This document shows, piece by piece, positions 1 through 8,402 of a stretch of 64,000 nt of DNA (positions within the stretch are counted from its first letter, which is position 1; every line of letters starts with the position of its first letter). The DNA is from Verrucomicrobiia bacterium (lineage in GTDB: Bacteria; Verrucomicrobiota; Verrucomicrobiia; Palsa-1439), in the NCBI GenBank assembly GCA_022072455.1, contig JAJVHY010000005.1:1-64000 (forward strand), in the 5' to 3' direction. Both the position numbers and the translations under genes were made by a program. The notes under the pieces are model-generated. The model worked only from the letters and a program-made list of their open reading frames with translations. It made no database searches and was not told the DNA's origin.

Positions 1-2
1 TT

Positions 3-107
3 AAATTCTCCGCGTTGAACGCCGGCAAGACCCAACCACGGGCAGCAGCGGCGGCAAAAACTTCAAGAACTTGGGCGCGTCCGGTAATCAGAGGCATGTC
101 TCGTTGA
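3..107 (+). CDS. 3' end of an upstream gene (partial)
   Basis: One frame is open from the window edge and stops at TGA 105-107; about 34 residues are visible, Ala- and Arg-rich, with no recognisable motif. The last bases overlap the likely TTG start of the next gene (104), as expected for translationally coupled genes of one operon. The other two frames stop within the first 18 bases, so an upstream gene ending near position 16 is the alternative. From the neighbours it could be the tail of a glycosyltransferase, but nothing in the sequence shows that. Confidence 0.3.
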   Translation, partial: KFSALNAGKTQPRAAAAAKTSRTWARPVIRGMSR

Positions 108-1111
108 TAGAACGACGGTCATTGCCTGTCAACGTCCTTCGCGGTACGCTTCACGCCGTGCAGGAAATTTGGCGCAAACTGGACGCGTTTTGCCGGGCGC
201 GCGATTGGCGCGGGTTCGATCCGTACGACGGGTTGAATTCGCCACTCCCCCTGCCGGGCAAGTTCAGCCGGCAAGTTTGGACGCAGTTCCATCGGCGGAG
301 CCCGGTCAATCTGCGGCCGCTGTGCGGGATTGCGCCGACATGGAATGTGAAAGGGCTGGCGTTGTTCGCGCTCGGCAATGGCGAGCCGGAATTGCTGGAG
401 AAACTCCGGTTGCTGCGCAATGCCGATGGCGGTTGGGGATACCCATTCCCGTGGCAGTCCCGAGCGTTTTACGCGCCGCGCGGCACCTCGAATCTGATTT
501 GCACGGCGTTTGCCGCGAAGGCACTGCAATGTGACGTGACCGAATTCGTCGCGAACCACCTCCTCCGGCAAGGATGGATCGCCTACATCGCCGGCAATGA
601 TACGCAGGTGCATAACATCAATCTGATCGGCGCCGCATTGATTGGCCGGCGCGATTGCATGGAGTGGTCGGTGAAGCGGCAGCGGGCGGATGGTTCGTGG
701 TGGTACGGGGAGGCGGAGAACCAGCATTGGATCGATAATTTTCATACCGGCTACAATCTCGTGGCGTTGCAGGAGACCGGTTGGTTTCCGGAGGCGGCCC
801 GCCGCGGGTTCGAGTATTGGGACAAGACGTTTTGGACGCCGGAGTTTGCGCCCCGGTATTATCATGACCGCGAATTTCCCTACGACACGCATTGTTCGGC
901 GCAGGGAATTCTGACTTATCTCGCGTTTGGTGAATTGAAGAAGGCGAATGCGGTGGCGGAGTGGGCCATCGCCAACATGTGGGATGACCGGGGGTTTTTC
1001 TGGTATCAACGCGGGCGCTGGTTTACAAACCGCGTTTGTTACATGCGCTGGACGCAAGCGTGGATGTATTACGCCCTCGCAGAACTCATCAAAGCCAATG
1101 AAAATCGTTAA
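104..1111 (+). CDS. Alpha/alpha-toroid (prenyltransferase/cyclase-fold) protein of an exopolysaccharide locus
   Basis: A 335-residue soluble protein rich in Trp, Tyr and Gly. Repeated helix-turn elements of the squalene/prenyltransferase or glycan-epimerase alpha-toroid kind are visible: DGGWG near residue 108 and DGSWWYG near 197. No signal peptide or membrane segment. I chose TTG at 104 because AGAGG lies at 90-94 and the start overlaps the preceding stop; an upstream TTG at 71 is in frame but has no such signal. It overlaps wecB by 14 bases, so it probably acts in polysaccharide assembly or modification. The exact reaction is unknown; proteins of this type are sometimes mislabelled as enzymes of haem synthesis. 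Confidence 0.6.
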   Translation: MIERRSLPVNVLRGTLHAVQEIWRKLDAFCRARDWRGFDPYDGLNSPLPLPGKFSRQVWTQFHRRSPVNLRPLCGIAPTWNVKGLALFALGNGEPELLEKLRLLRNADGGWGYPFPWQSRAFYAPRGTSNLICTAFAAKALQCDVTEFVANHLLRQGWIAYIAGNDTQVHNINLIGAALIGRRDCMEWSVKRQRADGSWWYGEAENQHWIDNFHTGYNLVALQETGWFPEAARRGFEYWDKTFWTPEFAPRYYHDREFPYDTHCSAQGILTYLAFGELKKANAVAEWAIANMWDDRGFFWYQRGRWFTNRVCYMRWTQAWMYYALAELIKANENR

Positions 1112-2162
1112 CGTTGTCGGGGCTCGCCCCAATTTCATGAAAATCGCGCCGTTGCTGCGCGAGTACCGGCGGTTTCCCGACGAGTTTGAGCCGGTGTTGG
1201 TGCATACCGGGCAGCACTATGACGCGAATATGTCGGATCTGTTCTTCCGGCAACTCGAGATTCCACCGCCGGACGTTTTTCTCGGCGTCGGGTCGGGTTC
1301 ACACGCGGAACAGACCGCTAAGGTTATGGTCGAGATGGAGAAATTGCTCGTCGCCAAGCCGGCGGACCTCGTCGTGGTGGTGGGCGATGTGAATTCGACC
1401 ATGGCGGCCACGATTGTGGCGGCGAAGTTGTGCATTCCGGTCGCCCACGTCGAAGCCGGCCTGCGCAGCGGCGACCGGACGATGCCGGAAGAAGTCAACC
1501 GGATCGTGACCGACGCGTTGAGTGATTATCTGTTCACGACCAGCCCCGACGCCGATGAAAACCTGCGGCGCGAAGGGATCCCGGCGGGGAAGATTCATTT
1601 TGTTGGGAATGTGATGATTGATACATTGCTGCGGTTGAAGGAAATCGCCGGCCGGTCGGAAGGCCGGTATGGCGTCGTGACATTGCATCGGCCCAGTAAC
1701 GTGGACGAGAAGGCGGTATTGACGGAGATTTTGTCGGCGTTGGATGTGATTCAGAAGGACTTGCCATTGGTGTTTCCGGTGCATCCGCGGACGGCGGGCC
1801 GGTTGAAGCAGTTCGGGCTGTGGGAGGAGATGAGCCGGTGGCCGAATTTGAAGTTGATGGAGCCGGTGGGTTATTTGGATTCGCTGCGGTTGCTGGCGGG
1901 GGCGACGGTAGTGTTGACGGATTCGGGCGGGATGCAGGAGGAGACGACGGCGTTGGGGGTGCCGTGTTTGACGATTCGGGAGAACACCGAGCGGCCGGTA
2001 ACGGTCACGGAGGGCACGAACACGCTGGTCGGCACCAGTCACGCGCGCATCGTCGGTGAAGCCCGCAAGATTTTGACCGGCGGAGGCAAGCGTGGCCGCG
2101 TGCCGAAGTACTGGGACGGGCAGGCAGCGCAAAGGATTGTTCAATGCCTGCGGAAAAAGTAG
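1098..2162 (+). CDS. wecB: UDP-N-acetylglucosamine 2-epimerase (non-hydrolysing)
   Basis: A 354-residue cytoplasmic enzyme of the WecB/MnaA family, which interconverts UDP-GlcNAc and UDP-ManNAc for cell-surface polysaccharide. Family motifs are intact: GARPNFMK at residues 8-15, HTGQHYD at 36-42, GDVNST at 96-101, HVEAGLRS at 117-124, PEEVNR at 130-135, and DSGG.QEE and ENTERP in the C-terminal half. ATG 1098 lies inside the end of the preceding gene, and the stop overlaps the start of the glycosyltransferase gene, so the three genes form one operon. UDP-ManNAc is the classical donor for the next gene's enzyme family. Confidence 0.95.
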   Translation: MKIVNVVGARPNFMKIAPLLREYRRFPDEFEPVLVHTGQHYDANMSDLFFRQLEIPPPDVFLGVGSGSHAEQTAKVMVEMEKLLVAKPADLVVVVGDVNSTMAATIVAAKLCIPVAHVEAGLRSGDRTMPEEVNRIVTDALSDYLFTTSPDADENLRREGIPAGKIHFVGNVMIDTLLRLKEIAGRSEGRYGVVTLHRPSNVDEKAVLTEILSALDVIQKDLPLVFPVHPRTAGRLKQFGLWEEMSRWPNLKLMEPVGYLDSLRLLAGATVVLTDSGGMQEETTALGVPCLTIRENTERPVTVTEGTNTLVGTSHARIVGEARKILTGGGKRGRVPKYWDGQAAQRIVQCLRKK

Positions 2163-2866
2163 TTCTCTTCGACGTGCCCATTGATAACCTGACAATGGGT
2201 GAGACGGTCGCCCGGATCGAGGAAATGATCCACTCCGGTAAACCCCACCAGCATGTCGTGGTCAATGTGGACAAAATCGTCAAACTCCAGCGCGATCAGG
2301 TCTTACGGGAGGCGATCTTAGGATGCGATTTAATTAATGCCGATGGACAACCGATTGTCTGGGCTTCTAGGATTTTACAAAACCCACTGAAAGAACGAGT
2401 TACAGGTATAGATTTATTTTCTAATTTGACCAGAATTTGTCACCAAAAAGGATACCGGATTTTCCTGCTTGGGGCACGTCAGGAGGTCGTTGCAAAAGTC
2501 GCTGCAATGGTTAACCCCGCTGGCTGGCGAAATGGGTATTGGCAGCCCGATGAAGAAGCCGCGGTGGTGGCAGCAATCAAAGCAGCCAAGCCGGATGTGT
2601 TGTTCGTCGCCATGAGTTCGCCGAAGAAGGAGCTGTTTCTCAGGAAATGGAAGGCTGAGTTGCAGATTCCGTTCGTAATGGGTGTGGGTGGGACTTTCGA
2701 CGTGGTGGCTGGCGTCGTGAAACGCGCGCCCCGATGGATGCAGCAGTGTGGATTGGAATGGTTATACCGGCTAGGGCAGGAGCCGGGCCGGATGTGGCGC
2801 CGGTATCTGGTGGAAGACATGGCGTTTTTTGGCTTGCTGGCCCGTGAATGGTGGCGCCGCCGGTAA
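2144..2866 (+). CDS. WecG/TagA/CpsF-family glycosyltransferase (GT26)
   Basis: A 240-residue enzyme of the GT26 family (WecG, TagA, CpsF), which adds ManNAc or ManNAcA to a lipid-linked GlcNAc acceptor at the inner face of the membrane. Seen: NADGQPIVW at 65-73, ERVTGIDL at 84-91, the GVGGTFDVVAG segment at 180-190, and the C-terminal RAPRW.Q..GLEWLYRL.QEP.R signature at 194-216. It overlaps wecB by 19 bases. Pairing with a UDP-GlcNAc epimerase supports ManNAc transfer in exopolysaccharide or wall-polymer synthesis. There is no transmembrane helix, as usual for the family. A run of lower-GC codons around 2300-2480 differs from its neighbours. Confidence 0.9.
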   Translation: MPAEKVVLFDVPIDNLTMGETVARIEEMIHSGKPHQHVVVNVDKIVKLQRDQVLREAILGCDLINADGQPIVWASRILQNPLKERVTGIDLFSNLTRICHQKGYRIFLLGARQEVVAKVAAMVNPAGWRNGYWQPDEEAAVVAAIKAAKPDVLFVAMSSPKKELFLRKWKAELQIPFVMGVGGTFDVVAGVVKRAPRWMQQCGLEWLYRLGQEPGRMWRRYLVEDMAFFGLLAREWWRRR

Positions 2867-2913
2867 GTTTAGGTCTTGCGTTCCTGCTGATTTTACTGAA
2901 AATGCCCTTAATT

Positions 2914-3588
2914 ATGGCAGCCAACAGCAATCAAGATCTGCAATTTCTCGACCAATTCGAACCCGATCTCTTTTGGCAAAAGTATGGCCGCAAGATTCTG
3001 TGGGGTGTCGCAGCCGTCGCGGTCATCGGGATCATTGCGATTTTACAACAACGCCAATCCGCCAGCCGCGCGGCGGAAGCCTCGCTCCGCTTGGCACAAG
3101 CCAATGATCCGCTGACTCTCCAAGGCATTGCCCGTGATTATTCCGGCAAAACCATCGGCGCGCAGGCATTACTGCGGTTGGGGGAATTGCATTATGCCGC
3201 CGGTCGCCTGGCGGAATCCGGTGCTGCTTTTCAAGAGTTAATCAGCCGATACCCGAGCAATCCATTGGCCGAGCCGGCGCGCTTGAGTGCTGTCGCAGTT
3301 GTGGAATCCCAAGGGAATTTTGAAGCCGCCAAGTCGCAATATCTCGAATTAGCCAGCCGACCCGGCACGTATCTGGCCGTGGCCGCCAAACTGGGAGCCG
3401 CTCGTTGTGCTGAGGCGCTCGGTCAAACCAAAGAGGCCCAGCAACTCTACGACGAATTGGTACCGGCCACCCAAGGGACGGCTTGGGACTCGATCGTTTT
3501 CGTGCGGCGGTCAGTCGTCTCCCGCTCGGTTGCCCCGCCCCCGATGACGCCAGTAGTGCCCCCACCTAGTCTGCCTGAGGTAAAATAA
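2914..3588 (+). CDS. Membrane-anchored TPR protein (YfgM-like)
   Basis: A 224-residue protein with a short cytoplasmic start, one transmembrane helix at about residues 27-45 and a periplasmic tetratricopeptide region (Ala/Leu-rich helix pairs from about 50 to 200), then a Pro-rich tail. The layout resembles YfgM and other TPR ancillary proteins, which assist envelope-protein folding, but the family is too general to fix a role. ATG 2914 is preferred because it gives the usual N-terminus before the helix; ATG 2902 and 2848 are in frame. It lies 47 bases after the glycosyltransferase gene and is probably the last gene of that operon. Confidence 0.65.
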   Translation: MAANSNQDLQFLDQFEPDLFWQKYGRKILWGVAAVAVIGIIAILQQRQSASRAAEASLRLAQANDPLTLQGIARDYSGKTIGAQALLRLGELHYAAGRLAESGAAFQELISRYPSNPLAEPARLSAVAVVESQGNFEAAKSQYLELASRPGTYLAVAAKLGAARCAEALGQTKEAQQLYDELVPATQGTAWDSIVFVRRSVVSRSVAPPPMTPVVPPPSLPEVK

Positions 3589-3644
3589 TCACAACTCACG
3601 GCTGGAAGCCAAATTATCGGGGCAAAGAATACGGTTTTTCGGGC

Positions 3645-3935
3645 TTGACTGGACTGATTGGTTTTCATAAAACACGCCACAACTCGAAAGAGTCTTGCCG
3701 AATTGGGGGTGGGAAAAGCAAATTTCCCCAGACACGGCAAAGCGATGAGCCTTGTGAAACGGGATGGGGCGGATGAATAGCAACTGCACCTGTCCTACTC
3801 ATCGGCGAAGTGGACTGGAGGCGCTTGGCGCCAGAGGATTGTCGGCCTAAGCCGGCAATAGGATCGGATAAGGTTGGGGCGGCTAAACGCTCCAGAAAGT
3901 CGTTCGGTTAGTTAACAAAAAACAGGAGGAAAACA
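3645..3935 (+). promoter_or_regulatory. Promoter candidate and highly structured leader of the porin gene
   Basis: This 347-base gap (3589-3935) holds no gene. TTGACT at 3645-3650 with TAAAAC 17 bases on is a moderate sigma-70-like promoter. Downstream are four stems: TTGCCG 3695-3700 with CGGCAA 3735-3740; CGATGAG 3743-3749 with CTCATCG 3798-3804; GGCGC 3820-3824 with GCGCC 3828-3832; and a 9-bp stem 3838-3846/3851-3859 with loop CTAA. A near-perfect ribosome binding site, AGGAGGA, follows at 3924-3930. Such density of pairing suggests a cis-regulatory RNA. I could not match it to a known riboswitch class. Confidence 0.5.
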
Positions 3936-5300
3936 GTGAAGAAAGTATGGCTAGTGGTAGCGCTGACCGCGTTGGGCGGTTTGGCAGCAAACACATTCGC
4001 TGATGTGCAAAATATTCGCCTGAGTGGCGATATTCGCATCCGCGGGTATTACATGGTGAATGTCGGCGGGGATGCAGTCGAAGATCAACTCAAGGGAGCT
4101 GACTCCTTCATCTCGCAACGGACACGCGTTTGCGTCGAAGCCGACCTTGAAGATCACGTGTTGGCCGTTGTCACCTTGAAGGCCGAAGGCCTCTGGGGGC
4201 AGGACAACGACGCGGGTGATTCATCGGGTGCAGGCACCGGCGGGGCCACGGGCAATGATGCCATCAACCGCCGCTGGGAAGTGGGTGTCACCGAAGCATA
4301 CCTGCAGCTCAATGAAGTGTTCTACTCAGCCGCCACGCTCAAGCTCGGCCGCCAATACCTCAACTATGGCCGCGGACTGATCTTCAGCAGCGTGGAACAG
4401 GAGTATAACTTCGACGCCGCCCGGTTGGTGTTGGATTATTACCCCTTCACGTTGGACTTGGTTTACGCCGCGTTGCTGGAAAACTCGGTTTTCGGCGCGC
4501 CCTCCACAACCCATCCCAACGACCTCCACGTGCTCTTCGCGAATGCACGGTATGAGATGACTGATTCGCTCTTGAAGAACGTCGAATTCTACTTCGGCTA
4601 TCTCATCAATAGCAGCCCGGTCTCAACCTCCAGTCGCGTTCCCCCCAGTGCGGGCAGCGCTTCACCGTTCATCGCTGGCCTCCGTGCTGACATGAACCTG
4701 ACCGAAGGGTTGAACACGTGGGCGGAAGCAGCCTATGAATGGGGTAATGACGGCACAGCCGGGAACGACACCATCAGCGCTTGGTTGGTTAACCTCGGTG
4801 GCCGCTTCTCCAAGAAAGACTGGAACTATGCTCCGTCCTTTAACGCCAACTACACCTTTGCTTCCGGTGGTGGCAGCGGTGGCAGCAAGGCGTTCCGGCC
4901 GTGGTTCAACTATGTGGACGGCAACAATGGCTATTTGTTCCAACCCATGTTGTCCAACATCCACATCTTCAACCTCGGCGCGACAGTCAAGCCGGCGGAG
5001 AACCTCAGCGCCTCTCTCCAAGCCTACTACTATCTCGCTGCCGACAAGACTCCGGGCCTTCCGGGCGCGGGCTTGAAGGGTGACCCGAACGTCGACTTCG
5101 GCGGTCTCGGTTTCTCCCCCAGCGGCAGCAGCCGGGAACTTGGCTGGGAAGTTGACGCCATCCTTGGCTACGACTACAGCAAAGACGTCCGGGCGCAATT
5201 GGTCTATGCGGTCTTCATTCCTGAGAATGATTTCCACAAGCCCTATCCGTCCGACTCCATGGCGCACTTGGTGCGTGGTGAAGTCAACGTCAAGTTCTAA
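3936..5300 (+). CDS. Outer-membrane beta-barrel protein (alginate-export/porin-like)
   Basis: A 454-residue secreted protein. Residues 1-22 form a signal peptide (MKK start, hydrophobic core, cleavage near NTFA/DVQN). The rest alternates polar and aromatic residues as beta strands, starting with a strand RLSGDIRIRGYY. The segment LKLGRQYLNYGRGLIFSS is typical of alginate-export-type barrels, and the chain ends in Phe (VNVKF), the usual barrel-assembly signal. The GTG start at 3936 is fixed by AGGAGGA at 3924-3930. It is a single-gene unit between a structured leader and a strong terminator, suggesting high and regulated expression. The substrate is unknown. Confidence 0.8.
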   Translation: MKKVWLVVALTALGGLAANTFADVQNIRLSGDIRIRGYYMVNVGGDAVEDQLKGADSFISQRTRVCVEADLEDHVLAVVTLKAEGLWGQDNDAGDSSGAGTGGATGNDAINRRWEVGVTEAYLQLNEVFYSAATLKLGRQYLNYGRGLIFSSVEQEYNFDAARLVLDYYPFTLDLVYAALLENSVFGAPSTTHPNDLHVLFANARYEMTDSLLKNVEFYFGYLINSSPVSTSSRVPPSAGSASPFIAGLRADMNLTEGLNTWAEAAYEWGNDGTAGNDTISAWLVNLGGRFSKKDWNYAPSFNANYTFASGGGSGGSKAFRPWFNYVDGNNGYLFQPMLSNIHIFNLGATVKPAENLSASLQAYYYLAADKTPGLPGAGLKGDPNVDFGGLGFSPSGSSRELGWEVDAILGYDYSKDVRAQLVYAVFIPENDFHKPYPSDSMAHLVRGEVNVKF

Positions 5301-5324
5301 CCCAGGTTAGCAACTCAATCAGAG

Positions 5325-5357
5325 AAGCCCCCCGAGCAATCGGGGGGCTTTTCTTTT
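5325..5357 (+). terminator. Rho-independent terminator of the porin gene
   Basis: A perfect 11-bp stem (5325-5335 with 5340-5350) with loop GCAA, containing six consecutive C-G pairs, followed by a T-rich run through 5357. It ends the porin unit and separates it from the Nudix gene. Confidence 0.95.
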
Positions 5358-5383
5358 CCCCAGCAACCGGCTACACCAACCCC

Positions 5384-5905
5384 GTGCAAAGTCCTGACGA
5401 AATCTTTGACGTAGTGGACGACCGTGATCAAGTCATCGGCCAAGCCACCCGCGCAGAGGTCCACCAACGGAAACTCCGTCATCGTGCCGTTCATGTGCTG
5501 CTATTCAACTCCCGCAGCGAGCTACTTGTCCAAAAACGCGCCGTCACGAAGGACACCTTTCCGGGGTGCTACGACTCCAGCGCCTCTGGCCATCTCGACA
5601 GCGGCGAGGACTATGACACCTGCGCCCGCCGGGAACTCCGAGAAGAACTTGGGCTCGACTTGCCGGCGGCGGCGTTTCAGCGGCAATTTAAACTCGATGC
5701 CGGTCTGAATACCGGCTGGGAATTTGTCTGGGTTTATACCGTCCACGGCGATTTTCCGGTCCTTCCGAATCCCCGCGAACTGCAATCGATCACTCCCATG
5801 AGCCGCCGGCAACTCGACACCTTGTTGGCCAACCATCCCGACCAGTGCGCGCGGTCCTTTCGTTACATCATCCGCAAAACTGTGGCGCGCGGACTGTTCC
5901 CGTAG
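5384..5905 (+). CDS. Nudix hydrolase (IDI/YfcD-like)
   Basis: A 173-residue soluble protein. The full Nudix box G-x5-E-x7-REUxEExGU is present from Gly69 to about residue 91, so Mg-dependent hydrolysis of a nucleoside-diphosphate-linked substrate is expected. The N-terminal part (DEIFDVVD...VIG) and the HRAVHVLLFN strand match the subgroup containing isopentenyl-diphosphate isomerase and E. coli YfcD. The substrate cannot be read from the sequence. The GTG start at 5384 gives the standard N-terminus. It heads a short operon with the ferredoxin (36 bases downstream) and the MBL-fold protein. Confidence 0.88.
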   Translation: MQSPDEIFDVVDDRDQVIGQATRAEVHQRKLRHRAVHVLLFNSRSELLVQKRAVTKDTFPGCYDSSASGHLDSGEDYDTCARRELREELGLDLPAAAFQRQFKLDAGLNTGWEFVWVYTVHGDFPVLPNPRELQSITPMSRRQLDTLLANHPDQCARSFRYIIRKTVARGLFP

Positions 5906-5941
5906 TTGCAAACCAACTGTCTTTCCCGTATAGAACCACCC

Positions 5942-6280
5942 ATGCCAACCGTTGAATTTTTGGATGCCGGGAAAAAAGTTGCTTGTGGCCAATACGCCAA
6001 TCTCCGCAAAGTCGCCATATTACACGACGTCGAGGTCTACAAAGGTCTCGCCCAAGTGACGAATTGCCGGGGCAACGGGTTGTGCGGTGAGTGCGTGATG
6101 GAAGTCGTGGAAGGTGCAGAAAATCTTTCGCCGAAGAATTTGCGGGAGCGCAATAATTTCAAACTCCGCGGCAAGCCAGCCAATTACCGGCTGAGTTGTC
6201 AGTGTCAGGTTCTGGGTGATGTGGTTTGCATCACCGCCCAAGCGGTCAGCGAGCAACCCACCGTGCCGGTCAAAGCCTGA
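5942..6280 (+). CDS. 2Fe-2S ferredoxin
   Basis: A 112-residue protein with the plant-type [2Fe-2S] ferredoxin fold. Cys42, Cys48 and Cys51 (C-x5-C-x2-C in NCRGNGLCGEC) and a distal Cys86 or Cys88 are the likely cluster ligands. It would act as a small soluble electron carrier; the partner is not apparent. ATG 5942 is chosen over an in-frame TTG at 5906 because the fold starts directly at PTVEFLDAG. It is followed after only 5 bases by the MBL-fold gene. Confidence 0.85.
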   Translation: MPTVEFLDAGKKVACGQYANLRKVAILHDVEVYKGLAQVTNCRGNGLCGECVMEVVEGAENLSPKNLRERNNFKLRGKPANYRLSCQCQVLGDVVCITAQAVSEQPTVPVKA

Positions 6281-6285
6281 GCGCA

Positions 6286-6909
6286 ATGAAGCCAGCCACG
6301 AAGCTGACTGTTGTCACGGCAGCGCTTCACGGTTGGGCGGCGTTTCAGACGGAGTGGAAGGTTTTCTTCAACAGCTACGCAGTCGTCGCAGGGGACGGCG
6401 TGGTGCTCGTGGATCCCACCCAGCCGGAGCCGGCCGCGCTCAAAGAACTCGAAGCCCTCGGCGAATTGTCCGCCATCGTTCTCACCAACGCGCATCATTG
6501 CCGCGACGCGGACTGGTTCCGGAAACATTACGAAATCCAAATCTACGCCCACGAACAGGCGGCGGTGGATTGCGATACGAAGATTGACGTACCGGTGGTG
6601 GATGGCGAGCAGTTGCCGGGGGGCTTGAGGGCGATCTTCCTGCCGGGAGTAAGCGCGAGTGAGATGGCTCTCTTGGCGCCGGGCGGCATCATGTTAATCG
6701 GTGACGCGATTCTCAACACCCCCGGTAAAGGTCTGGAGTTGTTGCCGGACCAGTTCATCGCCGACAAGAAACTCGCCCGTCAATCTTTGCAGAAGCTGCT
6801 CGAATTCGAGTTCGAGGTGCTAACGTTTGGCCACGGGGAACCGCTGGCGGCCGGCGGGAAACTGGCGCTCGCTAACTTCCTGAAGCTGCACCGGCCAACC
6901 CGAAGTTAG
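6286..6909 (+). CDS. Metallo-beta-lactamase-fold protein with degenerate metal site
   Basis: A 207-residue soluble protein with an MBL-fold outline: VVLVDP after a beta hairpin at about 39-44, a T-x-x-H loop at 67-74, GDAILN and FGHGEPL near the C-terminus. The canonical HxHxDH metal motif reads N68-A-H70-H-C72-R73, so three of the four ligands are replaced; Asp and His of later motifs are kept. It may bind one metal or none. It overlaps the 3' end of the convergent aldo/keto reductase gene by 38 bases. Start ATG 6286 follows the ferredoxin gene by 5 bases. Function unknown. Confidence 0.7.
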   Translation: MKPATKLTVVTAALHGWAAFQTEWKVFFNSYAVVAGDGVVLVDPTQPEPAALKELEALGELSAIVLTNAHHCRDADWFRKHYEIQIYAHEQAAVDCDTKIDVPVVDGEQLPGGLRAIFLPGVSASEMALLAPGGIMLIGDAILNTPGKGLELLPDQFIADKKLARQSLQKLLEFEFEVLTFGHGEPLAAGGKLALANFLKLHRPTRS

Positions 6910-7894
6910 TCCGGCATAACTCGCTAAGTTGCGCCAATTCATCACCAGTCAAGTCGGGTGTATCGGATGCGCCGGCAAACTCCACGAGTTGTTTCTCGTT
7001 GTAAATATTCGGCAAGACCGACGCGATGCACGGTTCGGCGAGAATGAACTTGATGGCCGCCTGCCCCAATGTGCGCCCGGTGCCGTTGGTAAGAAAAGCG
7101 AGTTTTTCGACTTTCTTCAACCCGTCAATCAACCACGCCTGGCGTTCAGCGTCACCTTTGACACGAAAACTCCGGTGGTCGTCCTTGCTGAAAGTGGTCG
7201 TCGCATCGTACGCGCCTTCGAGGAGACCGGAACTGTGCGGGACGCGAGTGACGACGCTGGCGTGATGTTGGCGGGCGACCGAGAAAATTGGCGCGCCGAT
7301 CATTTGCTCGAACAAATTGTAGATGATCTGCGGAGCCGCGCCGCGTTCGCGGATGGCGACGATGCCTTCTTCAATCTGCCGCTCGTTGATGGCCGGCCCA
7401 AGGGCGACGCCGAAGCCGAGAATCTTGCCGGCATCGCGGAGCTTGTGCAGCGTCGCGAAGAGATCGTCGTTGCGGATCGCGTCGAGACGCGGGTTGTGGA
7501 GCTGATAGAAATCAATCCGGTCAGTCTTGAGCCGCTGGAGACTGTGCTCGCAGGCTTGCTCGATGAAGGCCGGCGTCCAGTTGTGCGGCCGTTCGCGCTG
7601 ACCGGGTTGGACGCCGGGGTGGTTATAGAAGTCGTAGCCAAATTTGGTCGCAATGACAATCTGGTCGCGATTGGTCGGGAATGCTTGGGCCAGGAGGGTT
7701 TCGCCTTTGCCATCGCCATAAACATCGGCGGTATCGAAAAAGTTGATACCGAGTTCGAAAGCACGGCGGAGGAGCTTCACACCGGTTTCGTAATCTTCGT
7801 CCGGCACTCCCCACATCTTGGTGCCGACAGTCCAGACGCCAAACCCAACTTCCGAAATTCGCAAGGTTGTGCCTTGCAGCGGCCGGTACTTCAT
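6872..7894 (-). CDS. Aldo/keto reductase
   Basis: A 340-residue NADPH-dependent oxidoreductase with a (beta/alpha)8 barrel. The catalytic tetrad is intact: Asp54 and Tyr59 in [11 protein letters not shown], Lys84 in IATKFGY and His133 in YQLHNP. The family reduces aldehydes and ketones; the substrate is unknown. It is transcribed after the small lipoprotein gene (7-base gap), so the two share a transcript. The last 38 bases overlap the end of the convergent MBL-fold gene, and no terminator lies between them. Confidence 0.93.
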   Translation of the reverse strand: MKYRPLQGTTLRISEVGFGVWTVGTKMWGVPDEDYETGVKLLRRAFELGINFFDTADVYGDGKGETLLAQAFPTNRDQIVIATKFGYDFYNHPGVQPGQRERPHNWTPAFIEQACEHSLQRLKTDRIDFYQLHNPRLDAIRNDDLFATLHKLRDAGKILGFGVALGPAINERQIEEGIVAIRERGAAPQIIYNLFEQMIGAPIFSVARQHHASVVTRVPHSSGLLEGAYDATTTFSKDDHRSFRVKGDAERQAWLIDGLKKVEKLAFLTNGTGRTLGQAAIKFILAEPCIASVLPNIYNEKQLVEFAGASDTPDLTGDELAQLSELCRTNFGLAGAASGS

Positions 7895-7901
7895 GACGCC
7901 A

Positions 7902-8276
7902 TTATTTCGCGACAGGCGGACGCGTGGCAGCGCCTGGTGCGGGAGCTTGCTGACCGGCTTGCTGGGCCTGCTGCACCATCGCTTGGAAGACTTGCTGCCA
8001 GGTTTCCGGCGGATAGGTCAACCGGGGAATATCGCTCCAGAAACCATTGAAGGCCGGCGGTTGCGGTGGCCGGTAAATCCAGGTGCCACCGTCACGGGTA
8101 TCAAGCAGAAACAAGACAGCGCCACGGTCGCCTTCATTGCTGACGACGATTTGGTAGCGACCGATTTCTGGATGGGCCGCTTGCGGCGGCGCCACCGGGG
8201 CTGGCGCGGGGGACTGTTGGCAGGAAACACTGGCCAGCGTACCGGCAAAAATCAGGCTCAAAAATGCTTTGTTCAT
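7902..8276 (-). CDS. Small exported protein, probable lipoprotein
   Basis: A 124-residue protein with an N-terminal signal ([19 protein letters not shown]). Cys19 after SVS is a near-lipobox (the -3 position is Ser rather than Leu), followed by a Pro/Ala-rich linker, a small beta-rich domain (residues about 38-80) and a Gln/Ala/Pro-rich tail. No family is recognised. AAGGAA lies just before ATG 8276. It is the first gene of a two-gene unit with the aldo/keto reductase and diverges from the DUF1802 gene. Confidence 0.65.
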   Translation of the reverse strand: MNKAFLSLIFAGTLASVSCQQSPAPAPVAPPQAAHPEIGRYQIVVSNEGDRGAVLFLLDTRDGGTWIYRPPQPPAFNGFWSDIPRLTYPPETWQQVFQAMVQQAQQAGQQAPAPGAATRPPVAK

Positions 8277-8402
8277 GGGTTCCTTTCGCTCGATTCAAAA
8301 CTGCGCTGTCAGCCGCACTTGTAGCAATCACTTGGCATGGCGTCAATGGGCGATTTTGCCGATGGACACCATTGGCTAAATGCGCTAACAATACCGGCAG
8401 TC

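Noticed and set aside
119-1138. Long minus-strand open frame opposite the toroid gene
   Set aside because: Arg/Pro-rich shadow of a conserved, coupled plus-strand gene; no family motif or ribosome binding site.
3680-3935. c-di-GMP or cobalamin riboswitch in the porin leader
   Set aside because: Short look-alike words (GGCAAAGC, GGCCTAA) occur, but the order and spacing of the conserved core do not fit either class.
6929-8050. 373-codon plus-strand open frame
   Set aside because: Lies entirely antisense to the aldo/keto reductase with an intact catalytic tetrad; it is a shadow.
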